From Trema orientale (taxonomy: Eukaryota > Streptophyta > Magnoliopsida > Rosales > Cannabaceae), in contig JXTC01000119.1 of the NCBI GenBank assembly GCA_002914845.1, forward strand, positions 360,271-424,270: a stretch of 64,000 nucleotides of DNA, in the 5' to 3' direction. The translations under genes were made by a program, and so were the position numbers. Shown piece after piece: positions 12,593 to 22,574 of this stretch (its first letter is position 1; the number at the start of each line of letters is the position of its first letter). The notes below the pieces were generated by a model that ran no database searches, was not told the origin of the DNA, and worked only from the letters and a program-made list of their open reading frames with translations.

Positions 12593-13691
12593 GTACATGT
12601 CTTTATTAACTAATATTGATTATCTTGTTAATGTACATTGAGGATCATTTATGAATCTGCCTATTGCCTACATATGACATGGCATTCATTATCATGGTAA
12701 TTCATAATTGCTGATCTGTTGTTTTTATGGACTCATTATGTTATTTCGTTGTAATTTAGAGGACTCATTTATTGATGAAAAAATTCATAATATGCTACAG
12801 AAGTGGTGAACTTTGAAGCTATTAAAATTGTTGTTATGCTTGGACTTTTACTAATAGAATGTTTTCCTTTTTCTTGGAACATTCTCTGCTGAATCAATGA
12901 ATCAAGAGCCATAAGTTTTACAAATGGGTAGCTGTTAATCCTTGTTTTGTTGATCTTGTAGATATTAGCAAGGTCTTTCTTAAATTTGGAAAATCTCCCT
13001 ATAATTTGAGAGTATACTTTTACAAAGGACCATTTAGATGATGGTAAGTTGGAGGCTATATCCTTATATAGCATTGTGTTGGACCTTGTACAATATTCAA
13101 ATTGCCTTATTAGACTTGATTAATTATGGAAACTGTTCTAAGAACATAATCTTTTGTACTTTTAGTTATTTTATGAGTATAGTGACTTATATTATACTTT
13201 TTTTTTAAGTCTTTGAAAGACAAAATATTGAAGTTAGATTATCCTCGGTTATATGAATACTTTCATTGGACTAAAGCTTTGAGGGATACAAGACTATCAT
13301 AAAAATTTTAGTTTATTTTTAGGACATCTAGCTGAGATTTAATTATATAACTAAAATTTATACTTTTTCCCTCCAGTTTTACAGGACTTTAGTATTTTTA
13401 CTTCGACAATTCTCATAATGTAATTATTTTCTAATTTTTATTCTAATTATGATTTGAATAATTTAATGTTATGAAAGCTCAAATACATTATTTTATTTAC
13501 CAAATTATAACAAGATTAAGGCTATATCAAAGTAATAAAGCTAGGAAATCTTCGACTATAACACCTAAAAAGTGTTACAAAATGGTTTGAATTTTTTATA
13601 TTACATCCATACTATAATTATTCTAAAATGTTATTGTTCCTATTATATAGCAAAGCAAAAACGCTATGAAATGGTTTGTTATAGCACTCTT

Positions 13692-15450
13692 TTTTTTTTT
13701 TTTTTTGAAAGGAAAACGTTTTTATAGCTGAAGGTCTGCAATTACAAATTTTGAAATAAAATATGGGCTAGAGTCACTCCATATTTTATCCAACGAACAA
13801 CGAATTGCAAAGGAAGCTAGTTCATGGGCCACCATGTTCCCCAAACGAGGAATATGATGACAAGAGCCAAAACCAGCATTAGAAATTAAAAAACAAGATA
13901 TCATTAACAATAGACGCTCCAGCAAAACACGGGGAGGGACTTGAAATAGCTTGCACTGCTGAAAGGGAATCAGACTCAATAGAAGCCAATGGACACCCGA
14001 ACTCGACTGCCAACCGGACCCCTTCTCTAATAGCAAGTAACTCGCTAGTAACAATATCAAAATAACCGACCAGTTGCAAAGACCAGCAAGCCAAAACTAA
14101 ACCCTCCAAATCTCTAATAGCACCACCCACACCAATAACACCACTGTCCTTTATTACTGCAGCATCAACATTTAACTTAAGAGATCCCGATGACGGTTTA
14201 CACCACTTAACCAGATTCCGGCCCTGACAAATAGAATACACATTGACAATCTTCAAACCATCCTGAAATTCAAAGAGAAAGGATTGAACCCAATCAAGCA
14301 AAGCAGCCGCCTCTTTGCTATTCTGGTTATGTAATACATCATTTCTCCTATTCCAAATGGCCCATAACAAAACACAAAAAACCTCCAAAAAAGCCACCTC
14401 CGCTATCATGGAATAGGAAATAAGGATATCTGCTGGCGAAGCAAACATCTTATTTCGAAAGAAATCATAGCATCCAAGTCGAGTCCAAAGAACCGAAAGA
14501 GAATCACACAAAAAGAAGCAGTGATTAATAGTCTCTACCTCCTTATAACAACAGCAACACAACGGATCAACATGAAACTTTCGATTAATAAGATTCACAC
14601 TGACTGGGAGACCTTCATGAAAAAGCCGCCAAATGAAGATTTTAACTTTAGAGGGAATTTTAAGGTTCCAAAGTTTGTTCCACCAGCGATGTGTAGATGA
14701 GTCTGAGGAGCAACTTTCACCAATGTAATCATTGAGAGCAACCATATAGCCGGACTTGACTGAATACATTCCATTCTTGCCATAATGCCAAATTAGCCTA
14801 TCACTAGAAGAGGAGAGGCCGAGTGGAATTGCAAAGATTTCAGACCGATCAATAGGTAAGAAGCGTTGCTCGATCAATGTATAATTCCATGTACCTGGGC
14901 TTAACAGTAAATCACACACTCGGAGATTTGAATCAAAAGAAGGAGTAATTGGCTTAAAAAGGGAAGGTCGAGATAACCAAGGATCAACGAACACCTTAAC
15001 AGAATGTCCATCTCCTATACGCCAACGAAGCCCTTTCCTCAGAAGGACACGCCCCCAGATGATGCTTTTCCATAACCAAGAACTGCCACTTTTATCACCC
15101 GCCTCCAAAAAATTACCTTGAGCAAAATACTTTCCTCGTAACACTTGACCAGCTAAGGATTCGGGATATTGTAACAATCTCCAAGCCTGTTTTGCAAGAA
15201 GGGCTTGATTAAAAAGGCCTATATCCCGAAATCCTAACCCACCCAGAACCTTTGGTTTACAAACAGTGTCCCATTTAATCCAAGCAATCTTCCTATTACC
15301 ATCCCTTGTGCCCCACCAAAAGGAAAGAAAGAGAGATCGAATTTCATTGCAAAGACTAACTGGAATCTTAAAAACACTCATCACATAAGTCGGAATAGCT
15401 TGGAGAACTGCTTTAACGAGAACTTTGCGCCCCCCAACTGAAAAAAGACC
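13692..15450 (-). mobile_element. 5'-truncated L1-type LINE with RNase H domain
   Basis: Read on the minus strand, the copy starts inside the reverse-transcriptase ORF (near 15447, FSVGGRKVLVKAVLQAIPTY). It runs through the RT tail (IPVSLCNEIRSLFLSFWWG), a zf-RVT zinc-binding domain (about 14740-14500) and a type I RNase H domain with its acidic residues (VDAA, SELLAI, ESDS). One frame change near 13880-13900 shifts the RNase H end into another frame, where the closing part (GNMVAHELASFAI) continues to a stop at 13722. A 16-base poly(A) tail (poly-T on plus, 13691-13706) follows. The 14-bp target duplication GTTATAGCACTCTT is perfect at 13678-13691 and 15451-15464, so the insertion is fairly young. 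It cannot move by itself. Confidence 0.93.
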
Positions 15451-15601
15451 GTTATAGCACTCTTAGTAGCATATAAAAAGTGATATAAAAGGATCTAGAC
15501 TTTTAGTAATATAGGCTGACCTAGCATTTCCAAAAATGCTATAAAATGTCTACAATAGCACTTTTTAAGTGCTGCTAAAAGGGTTTTCTCTTGTAGTGTT
15601 T

Positions 15602-15990
15602 CAACGCCATTGTGATAAAATTTCGTATTTTTCTTAGTCACAAATTTGTGATTGTCACTTGTTGTGTGCTTGGAAGTAACAAATTTTTATGACTATTACT
15701 AAAGTAAGTGACATGTTGTGTTTGGACTCAATTCAGTTCTATTGAATAATGTTCTATCTATTTAGTGGCAATATTGGGATGAGATGGCAATTAGGAAGCC
15801 TTTGCATTTGAGTCGACTTTTTGCTTTGTAAGGTAGTCCCAAAATCTTATGGGTAATTTGTCAATTTATTACCATAGAGATGAGATTAAGCTATGAAGAT
15901 TCTATATCTCAGTATAATATTTGGCTCTGTAAGTTGTTACAAAACCTGTGATTGCTATTTGAATTGTGACTCTAAAAAGTAATTTATGTG
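15602..15990 (+). repeat. Right copy of the GTCACAAAATTTGTGAC-type module
   Basis: This repeats, in the same order as 9905-10130, the words GTCACAAATTTGTGA, AGTGACATGTTGTGTTTGG, TTTAGTGGCAATATTGGGATGAGATGGCAA and TTTGTAAGGTAGTCCCAAAATC. It lies just outside the right end of the CACTA-type element. No coding sequence is seen within it; the next exon-like ORF begins at 16079. Confidence 0.55.
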
Positions 15991-16078
15991 ACTCGTAGTG
16001 ACGATATAGCACATTATAAATGACTTAGTCTTGTTATTCTTATGTAGTGTGTTTAATTAATTTTTTAAATCTTTGCAG

Positions 16079-16207
16079 GACTGGAATCTATTATTTGAGT
16101 TCAATGGTAATGAAGCCAGACAATGGAAGATCAATTACTTTCGGAACATTTGTAAATCCATAAATCAAGGCAAAGTTGACCAAGGCATAGCTAAACATGT
16201 TTTCTGA
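16079..16207 (+). other. Orphan terminal-exon-like ORF
   Basis: A textbook acceptor (TTTTTTAAATCTTTGCAG) precedes 129 bases open in the first frame, closed by TGA at 16205-16207. The 42-residue product contains FEFNGNEARQWKINYF and NQGKVDQGIAKHVF, which has ordinary protein-like composition. I do not recognise the family. Upstream exons are not evident; the nearest good candidate exon on the same strand is 12497-12592, inside the CACTA-type element. It may be the end of a captured or decayed gene. Confidence 0.35.
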
Positions 16208-16760
16208 ATCTTGTTTTAGTCAATTATAGTATGGTATTTAGGTCCCAACCCAAGAGTATCAAATAATATCTATAACAAACCAATATATGTTGTTTCATTA
16301 GGTACCAAAATATCCATACTCTTGGTCCCAGCATAAACGTTATTTTGGTCCTAGTATTGACTGTTATAATTCATAAAAGCAAGAACACTTGCCATTTCTA
16401 CCAAGGCAACAACACTGAACCAGCATTAGTCAACAAATGACTACAAATGTATAACGATATCTAACTATGCCAATGACAACATGTAAGAGTTAGTGTCCTA
16501 TGTATCACCATTCACTGATATGTGATACCGAGTCACACATACCATGACAACAGGTCAAAGAATTTGTGACTATTAAGAAGGCTATGCATTTTTAAATAGT
16601 TATCAGTCATTCGATATTATCTAACCTCATACAAGTATCACCCAGTAAATTGCAACCCCAAATTAACAATTTGACGTAAGAAATAAATATATACCTCACG
16701 ATTTTATCCACATAACAAAGAACAAAACTAAGAAAAATGGATCTTTCAAGGAGAAATATA
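16208..16760. other. Intergenic DNA, nothing recognised
   Basis: No gene or RNA was found. A loose inverted pair (GGTCCCAACCCAAGAGTAT near 16232 and ATACTCTTGGTCCC near 16316) suggests a small MITE remnant. Confidence 0.4.
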
Positions 16761-17015
16761 GGGGCCGTTTGGTTCGCCCATTCCATTTCATTGGAATGGA
16801 AAATCCATTTGAATGGGTGTTTGTTTCAACAACTCTAAATTTTCCATTCAAATGGTCTTTTGGAATGAGTGTTTGTTTCAACAATTTAGTTTTTCCATTC
16901 AAATGGTTCATCAGTCACATCAACTATTTGAATGGATTTTTGTGTCTTGGATGAGAATGGAGGGGAAGAGGTGTTTTTGAATGGTCCATTCCAATACTCC
17001 TATTCTAATTATAAC
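16761..17015. mobile_element. MITE-like repeat with one clear end
   Basis: The left end GGGGCCGTTTGGTTCGCC is a common start of plant hAT or PIF/Harbinger MITEs. The body repeats GTTTGTTTCAACAA and TTTTCCATTCAAATGG. The right end is not convincing, so the end coordinate and the superfamily are open. Confidence 0.45.
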
Positions 17016-17069
17016 CATAGAGTTCGCGCAGAACTTTGAGTGAATTATTGTAGAAAATGAATCTTTAAA

Positions 17070-17092
17070 GAGAGAGAGAGAGAGAGAGAGAG
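17070..17092. repeat. (GA)n microsatellite
   Basis: An uninterrupted run of AG units. Confidence 0.9.
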
Positions 17093-18602
17093 TAAAAGTT
17101 TGGGTAGATGAGAGAAAGTTAGCTTTTAATAAAATCTTAAATCAGATCTCAAAAATTTGGGCGGGTGAGAGAAAGTTAACTTTTCATAAGTCTTAAATCA
17201 GATCTCGAAAAACAATATTAAAATCTATTAAATCATAACTAACTAAAATTGAATACTCATTTAGAAAAACCCTAGCCCCTCTCTTACTCTCTTTGAAAAA
17301 TTTCATCTTCTTCCTTTTCACAATTTTTCTCTCTTGTTTTTATATTCCATTGAGTTGGTATAATTTCCTTTTCTTTTTAATAATCTTTATTTTGTAAAGG
17401 TTCTTATACTCAAATTTATTTGCACGGAGATTGTCTTACCAGAATATAAATATGTATATTTGGGATTGTCCTACCAAAATATAGGAGTGCATGTTTTCTT
17501 TATTTTTATTATTTTTCTTTAGTTTATATAGATTTTTACTAATGCTGAATCTTTTAAGATCTATATTTGAAAGAATTTATGTCATCAAAGATCACTCTTT
17601 ATGGAAAATTTATCATCATATATCAGTCAAATCAAAGAGCCACTGAAGTGGTCGAGAGTGATTTGAAAGTGCAGAAGAGGTTTTTCTGGCAAAGTTCTAT
17701 TGTTTCCCCCGTGAATTTGTGTGTACAGTTTCTTCCTTCCTGGGCTTTAGCCTAATACAATAGTTAATTTGATTGATTGCTTATTTTTTATGGTATATCT
17801 GTAATACGATATTTGTATATATTAAATTGATTACTGAAATGAAAGTATTTTATTCCAAAAATTAACAAAATCCTCACCTGGTGATATTGATAAATGAGTT
17901 CATATATCATTATTATCATCTTAGTCCTGAGCATTGCATTCTGCTTCAACCAAATCGAATTTATCAAGAATGATGCTTCTTGGAAATGTAATAATCTCCT
18001 TGGAATTAGAATACATTTTTTGTGTTCTTGATCAGCTATTTTAAGCATATTAATTAGTAGCTGTAGAAACCTACGACTTACGAATAATAAGTATGAGACT
18101 AAGAGAATGAATTAATGGAACTAAGTTGCACTACCATATTGGAATCCAATTACACTATCATAATTATATTAACATGTTAATGGTGCATTAACAATGCTGA
18201 TCTATAATCCGTTCAATAATTGATTTTGAAACTCACATAAACAAAGTAATAAGGAAAAAAAAAATGCGTGGATTAAGAATCTTTGTCACGCTTGATATTC
18301 CTTAAAAATAATCTCCACGAGTAGTACATTTGAATATTGTATCGACTATCTATCATCCCAATATATGAATTAATGCATAGTATTCGTACAATTATATAAT
18401 ACTATTTGTTTGAGAAGTGTTGGTAGCACTTTCTTTTTTCACCTTCATTTACACTATTGTCCTTATTACTTAGTACCTAAATTATACTGAAATAATTCAT
18501 TATAGAATTCATATGTAAAGCAGTAGACATATAATGCGGTCTTTTGCTATGTATAAGGCAACAAGAAGATGAACATTAAGTGGTTGTGGTCCCTATTATA
18601 GT
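17093..18602. other. Intergenic DNA, nothing recognised
   Basis: AT-rich sequence with only short open frames. No splice-consistent gene, RNA gene or terminal-repeat element could be supported. Confidence 0.5.
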
Positions 18603-18707
18603 ACTAGGCCAGCCCATTGGACCACAGTTTCTCTTTGTGCACACAACTAAAATTAGGCCCAAGAGGTTCATTACAGGGAAATTGGCTGAGAACTAGACAG
18701 AGAAAAC
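18603..18707 (+). repeat. Promoter-like module, copy A, left part
   Basis: ACTAGGCCAGCCCATTGGACC..CTCTTTGTGCACAC..GAAATTGGCTGAGAAC matches 21439-21538 closely. The match stops at GAGAAAAC (18707) and resumes at 20797, so this copy is split by the element at 18708-20796. GGCCCA/TGGGCC words suggest an ancestral promoter of a growth-related gene; this is inference. Confidence 0.65.
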
Positions 18708-18904
18708 TACATGGTATTGTATGCTCCTTTTTGACATCTCATGTAAGTATATACCCCTTTTTAAAAGTTTTAAGAAATATATCTCTTTTTAAAAGCTTTA
18801 AAAGTAATTTTACTAATCTATCCTTTCTTATTTCTAGGGAAAATGAAGGAGAAGAAGAAAACAGTGGTGGATCCCATGAACTGAAAAAAGTATCAAATAT
18901 ATTA

Positions 18905-20035
18905 TGTACGTAAGAGAGAGCAAAATCAGAGACTTGGACACGAATCTTGGTGTGTCTGAGGCCAAATTGGGCTTATTTGGGAAGACAAGCTCGCCTATAT
19001 TGGCCCTCAAGCTGAAATTCATGACGCGATACACCAGCAGGAGGTGAATTGCGTAGCTCAACCGAACGATGCCGTTGAGCAACTGTCCAATCGCAGAGTC
19101 GGCATTCTGGTCAAAGTTGACCAATATGTCCACCATTGTCGAGTCCCCATACAGAAGGTACCCGAAGAATCCAATCGCAAAGTAAATGACTATGCCGATC
19201 GTCACGGATATCCGGATCGCTGAGCTCATGTCGGAAGGTTTGCCCAGCTCTGCTCTAATTGGACGATCATCACCAACAGGGATGAATCCAGCATTTGTTG
19301 TTAGTGGGAGTTTACATTATAGCCGGCGTGATTTCATATCTTGAAAACGCTGCATAATAACTTCGTTATCAAGACTGTTAAAGATGTCTTTCTCCAAATA
19401 TACAAGTAAATTGTTATTCATCTATTTATCACTCATTCTATTGCGTAGCCGATTCTTGACAAAACTCATAGAAGAAAATACTCTTTTCACAGTAACAGTA
19501 GAAACTAGTAAAATTAATGCTAACGTCATGAGCCAATAAACTAATGGATATACATTTGTTTTTCTTGCATGAACCATTTTCTTTGCAAGATCACCATTTT
19601 CTTGCTTTCTCTTTTTTTTAATCCAATTTACAACTTTTATTAGATGGGAGCTAAATCTGAGTCTTAACTTATAGGCTATTTAAATTATTGGTCTTTTTAA
19701 GTTTTAACCACCAGTACAATACTTTGGCCTATCACACTTTGACATTATGTCCAAGCCCATCAGACCTCTTGGACTTTTATATTCAACAACAAATATTGGG
19801 TATAATTTTCAAGCCTATCAATCTCTCTTAGACTTTTATATTTAACAAATTTTTTAGTGGACTATCAAGTTCTTTAGTGGGGATTTATTGGTTGTACACA
19901 TTTTTTTTATTTTTCTTTTTGTTGTATATAATTTTTTTTTCAAAGTTTCAGTGGGGACTTCAGCACCCACAAGCCCCCTCTTAGCTTCGTGCCTGGTCAC
20001 CAACAGTGGTTGAAGTTGTAGTATAGTACTGATAT
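18905..20035 (-). pseudogene. AVT6-type vacuolar amino-acid transporter fragment
   Basis: The minus strand encodes a piece of an AAAP-family (Aa_trans) transporter. From about 19268 down to 18905 it reads IRAELGKPSDMSSAIRIS, then FAIGFFGYLLYGDSTM, DILVNFDQNADSAIG, VRLSYAIHLLLV and NFSLRANIGELVFP. These segments match plant AVT6 proteins, which export amino acids from the vacuole or act at the ER. Only about 110 residues of one region, roughly two membrane segments, are present; the N-terminal half and C-terminus are missing. A short upstream piece continues at 20004-20035, interrupted by the hAT element at 19277-19995 and missing some exon sequence. There is no start of its own and it cannot make a transporter. 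Confidence 0.85.
19277..19995 (-). mobile_element. Internally deleted hAT element inside the AVT6 fragment
   Basis: The ends are CAGGGATGAATCCAGC (left) and, read inward on minus, CAGGCACGAAGCTAAG (right). Both have the CAG(G)..GAA/GA style of plant hAT elements. An 8-bp flank is duplicated with one difference: ATCACCAA (19269-19276) and GTCACCAA (19996-20003). The minus strand from about 19630 to 19330 encodes the C-terminal hAT dimerization region (NVYPLVYWLMTLALILLVS, KRVFSSMSFVKNRLRNRM, YLEKDIFNSLDNEVIMQRF). At least one in-frame stop (after NRMSDK) and the loss of the N-terminal zinc finger and catalytic region make it defective. Confidence 0.85.
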
Positions 20036-20039
20036 TTAG

Positions 20040-20105
20040 ATGGTCAATGCAGTTGCTAATGGTGTTGTGATTGCGACTGAGAAGAAGCTACCTTCAATCT
20101 ACAGG
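20040..20105 (+). pseudogene. 20S proteasome alpha-2 (PAB) exon fragment
   Basis: The plus strand at 20052-20099 encodes ANGVVIATEKKLPSI, essentially identical to the start of the conserved core of plant 20S proteasome subunit alpha type-2 (GIKA(A/S)NGVVIATEKKLPSIL). The match ends before the expected LVDE, at CTACAGG followed by GTAAAT, which could serve as a splice donor. Only about 15 residues remain and neither flank continues the gene. It is a captured exon fragment next to a transporter fragment on the opposite strand. Confidence 0.8.
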
Positions 20106-20700
20106 GTAAATAAATTTTTCAAATCATGGTAAATAAATTATATATCACCTCTTAACAGTAGTAAATAAGTAATTTACCAGGGGTATAATAGTAAATATGC
20201 TACTGCTATAGGTGATAAAAATTTTCAAATCATGACAAAAAAATTACATATCACCTCTTAACAGTGGTAAATAAGTAATTTGCTAGGGGTATAATGGTAA
20301 ATATGCTATTGTCTATAAGAGAAAATATTTTACGTTGTGGTTAATAAATCATATACCACCTTTTAATAGTAGTAAATGAGTGATTTATCAGGGATATAAT
20401 GGTAAATACGCTACCATCTATAAGCAATAAATTTTTTTAAAATATGGTAAATAAATCATATATCACCTTTTAATAGTGGTAAATAAGTAATTTATCAAGG
20501 GTATAATAGTAAATATGTTGCCGTCTATAAGCAATAAATTTTTTTAAATCATAGTAAATAAATCATATACTATCTCTTAATAGTGGTGAATGAATAATTT
20601 ACCAAGAGTGTAATGATAAATATGCTACTATCTAAAAGTAAAAAAAAATTTTTAGTCATGATAAATAAATCATATACCACCTAATAGTGGTAAATATACA
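20106..20700. repeat. 107-bp minisatellite, about 5.5 units
   Basis: Units are marked by GGTAAATAAATCATATATCACC, with anchors near 20125, 20231, 20336, 20443, 20550 and 20657. This gives steps of 105-107 bp. Each unit also has a TAGTGGTAAATAAGTAATTT part and a GGGTATAATGGTAAATATGCTA part. The units have diverged noticeably, and the last one is shortened. The array starts right after the proteasome fragment. Confidence 0.9.
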
Positions 20701-20796
20701 AATCATTACTAATTAAAAAGAGAATATATTTGTTAATAAACTTAAAAAGAGATATTTACTAAACTATACCCTCCTTTTGAGGTATTTTTGTTCAAT

Positions 20797-20980
20797 CCCC
20801 AAATAGAAATAGTGGTGTGTAAGTGTGGTTCACGCATGGAAATACTGAGACTCGATCACCGTCCTGCAATCTTGTTTCTCGATTTTCCATGCTTGCTTTA
20901 GTCAAGATGGCAGGCAACAATTCAATACAAAAAATGGGAGGTAATCTTTAGAACTCAATATATTTATGAACGTGCTCCGA
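20797..20980 (+). repeat. Promoter-like module, copy A, right part
   Basis: It matches 21540-21713: TAGTGGTGTGT..GTGTGGTTCACG..ATGGAAAT..GAGACTCGATCACCGTC..AAAATGGGAGGTAATCTTT. The shared ATG and a possible donor (GGGAG before GTAATC) suggest an ancestral first exon. I do not recognise the encoded peptide, and this copy is not open like copy B. Confidence 0.6.
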
Positions 20981-21004
20981 TACGAAACTGTTAAAATGAA
21001 AAGA

Positions 21005-21415
21005 GAAAAGTTTATAAATATCCGTTTTTAAAATTATATTTTCATAAATATCTGTTTTTTATTTTTATTTCATAAATATCTATTTTTATACTTTTTTTAG
21101 AAAAATATATTTACACATAAAATATACATTTCATGCATTAAATATATACCGTGGTCTACATTTCATGAATAAAAATTACACTAAAAATTGGCACACATTT
21201 TAAAATGTATACCGTTCATATTTTACATATGAAATGTGTACCTCAAGGATAAATTTTACATTGTAAATGTGGACGACTCATATTTTTCATATGAAATGTG
21301 GATCATAAAAATGGGTATTTTTGAAAGAAAAATTAAAAACAGGTATTTATAAAAAAAATTTTAAAAAATAGGTATTAAAATAAAAACACAGGTATTTGTG
21401 AAATATAAGGCAAAA
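21005..21415. repeat. Foldback-type repeat
   Basis: The left arm (21009-21092) repeats ATAAATATC(C/T)GTTTTTTA-like words, and the right arm (21314-21411) has the same words inverted (AAAACAGGTATTTAT, AACACAGGTATTTGTGAAAT). Between them, ACATATGAAATGTG-like words recur. No coding sequence is present. Confidence 0.5.
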
Positions 21416-21438
21416 AGACACGGCTATTGAACCTGAAT

Positions 21439-21713
21439 ACTAGGCCAGTTTATTGGGCCATAGCTTCTCTTTGTGCACACACCTAAATTAGGCGGAACAG
21501 GCCCATTTAGAAGGAAATTGGCTGAGAACAGAGAAAACCCCAATAGTGGTGTGTTTGAGTGTGGTTCACGTATGGAAATCTTGAGACTCGATCACCGTCT
21601 TCAAATCTTTTTTCTCGATCTTCCAGGCTTCCTTCTAGTCAAGATAGCAGCCAATAATTCAATGCCAAAAATGGGAGGTAATCTTTGGACCTCTTATTTA
21701 TGAACATTCTCCA
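21439..21713 (+). repeat. Promoter-like module, copy B, uninterrupted
   Basis: This copy contains, without interruption, both parts of copy A. GGCCCATTTAG and TGGGCC words lie upstream of an ATG at about 21571, followed by an open stretch with MEILRLDHRLQ up to a possible splice donor (GGGAG before GTAATC). The peptide is not recognised. The module may be the promoter and first exon of a gene whose remainder is gone. Confidence 0.55.
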
Positions 21714-21884
21714 ATGCTTGTAAGATTATTTTGATTTGTGCAATGTTGATGAGCTAAGATTGTTGTCTTTGATATAGGATTTGTGTTGATTTAATTGAAT
21801 CCATCAAGTTCTATTAAAACAGCATAGTATGCTTTCAAATATCATCCATATATGTTCCATTAATTTATATGATTTGATTAATCT

Positions 21885-21928
<44 letters not shown>

Positions 21929-22574
21929 ATATTTCAAGAGAAAAATTATGGTATATGTGCTCAAGTACATGTACGCTTGGATAAATTGTTACTCGACCTC
22001 TTTTAGTTATTGGACCCAATTAACGAGTTCGAAACATGTATGCACTTAATAGTAATATAATTCTAAGCATGGCAAAAGGCCAAAAGTTAAAAGGAGAACA
22101 TTTTCACAGAACACATTTTGCTTAATTAAATGCAATATATATAAATAGAGCAAGCTATATATAGCAATGTTTAATTATTTAGCATCCGCCACTAGCTAAC
22201 ATACAACATTCAGTCGTCTGCTATCAGTGACCGAATAATATTAAGCCACCTAGCTAATACATATGATTGTCTTACAAAGCCACAAATATAGAATTAGCGG
22301 TTTTGCATGATGACACATAAATAGATGACTTAAGTAGCACCATTATCTTCCTAAACGAAAATATCTCCCACATACAATAAGAAAGAAGACAGCTGAGCAT
22401 AAATAGCTCGAGCCTCATCAAATCAACCCCACTAAGCAAACATGTCTCTATATCTGTATAGAAACTAGAGTACGTGCTACCAAAATTTTGAAACTAATAA
22501 ACCGGGATATTCATAAATTCCACCTAGGAAATATGCCTTGAAAATGTAATATGCTTTATAGATTATGGTATTCA
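21714..22574. other. Intergenic DNA, mostly the 3' flank of the small gene
   Basis: No gene is seen. A (CT)n microsatellite occupies 21890-21922. The part next to 22575 is the likely 3' UTR of the small minus-strand gene. Confidence 0.5.

Larger units (their letters stand above)
10212..15598 (+). mobile_element. CACTA (En/Spm)-type element, non-autonomous or decayed
   Basis: The left end reads CACTACAACAATAAAGCC (10212) and the right end, read on the opposite strand, CACTACAAGAGAAAACCC (ending at 15598). Both are of the CACTACAAGAAAA type typical of plant CACTA elements and are flanked by a matching but weakly informative TTT triplet (10209-10211 and 15599-15601). Just inside both ends lie AAAAAGTGCTAT words, and more AGTGCTAT-like words crowd 13555-13690 and 15455-15575, like the subterminal binding repeats of this superfamily. 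No full transposase is visible. The interior carries T-rich intron-like DNA, one good candidate exon (12497-12592) and a LINE (13692-15450). Confidence 0.6.
18708..20796. mobile_element. Inverted-repeat element carrying fragments of two host genes
   Basis: This 2.1-kb block interrupts copy A of the promoter-like module (18603-18707 and 20797-20980). Copy B (21439-21713) lacks it, which fixes its ends within a few bases. Near each end lies an inverted segment with two ATATCTCTTTTTAA-like words (about 18755-18805, and inverted at about 20715-20765). Inside, from left to right, are an AVT6-type transporter fragment (minus), a hAT element inserted in it, a proteasome alpha-2 fragment (plus), and a 107-bp minisatellite. 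This layout fits a Pack-type non-autonomous DNA transposon. The superfamily and target duplication are not established. Confidence 0.5.

Noticed and set aside
12769-13074. 101-codon minus-strand ORF
   Set aside because: Lys/Ser/Ile-rich, no recognisable family and no supporting exon borders; left as background.
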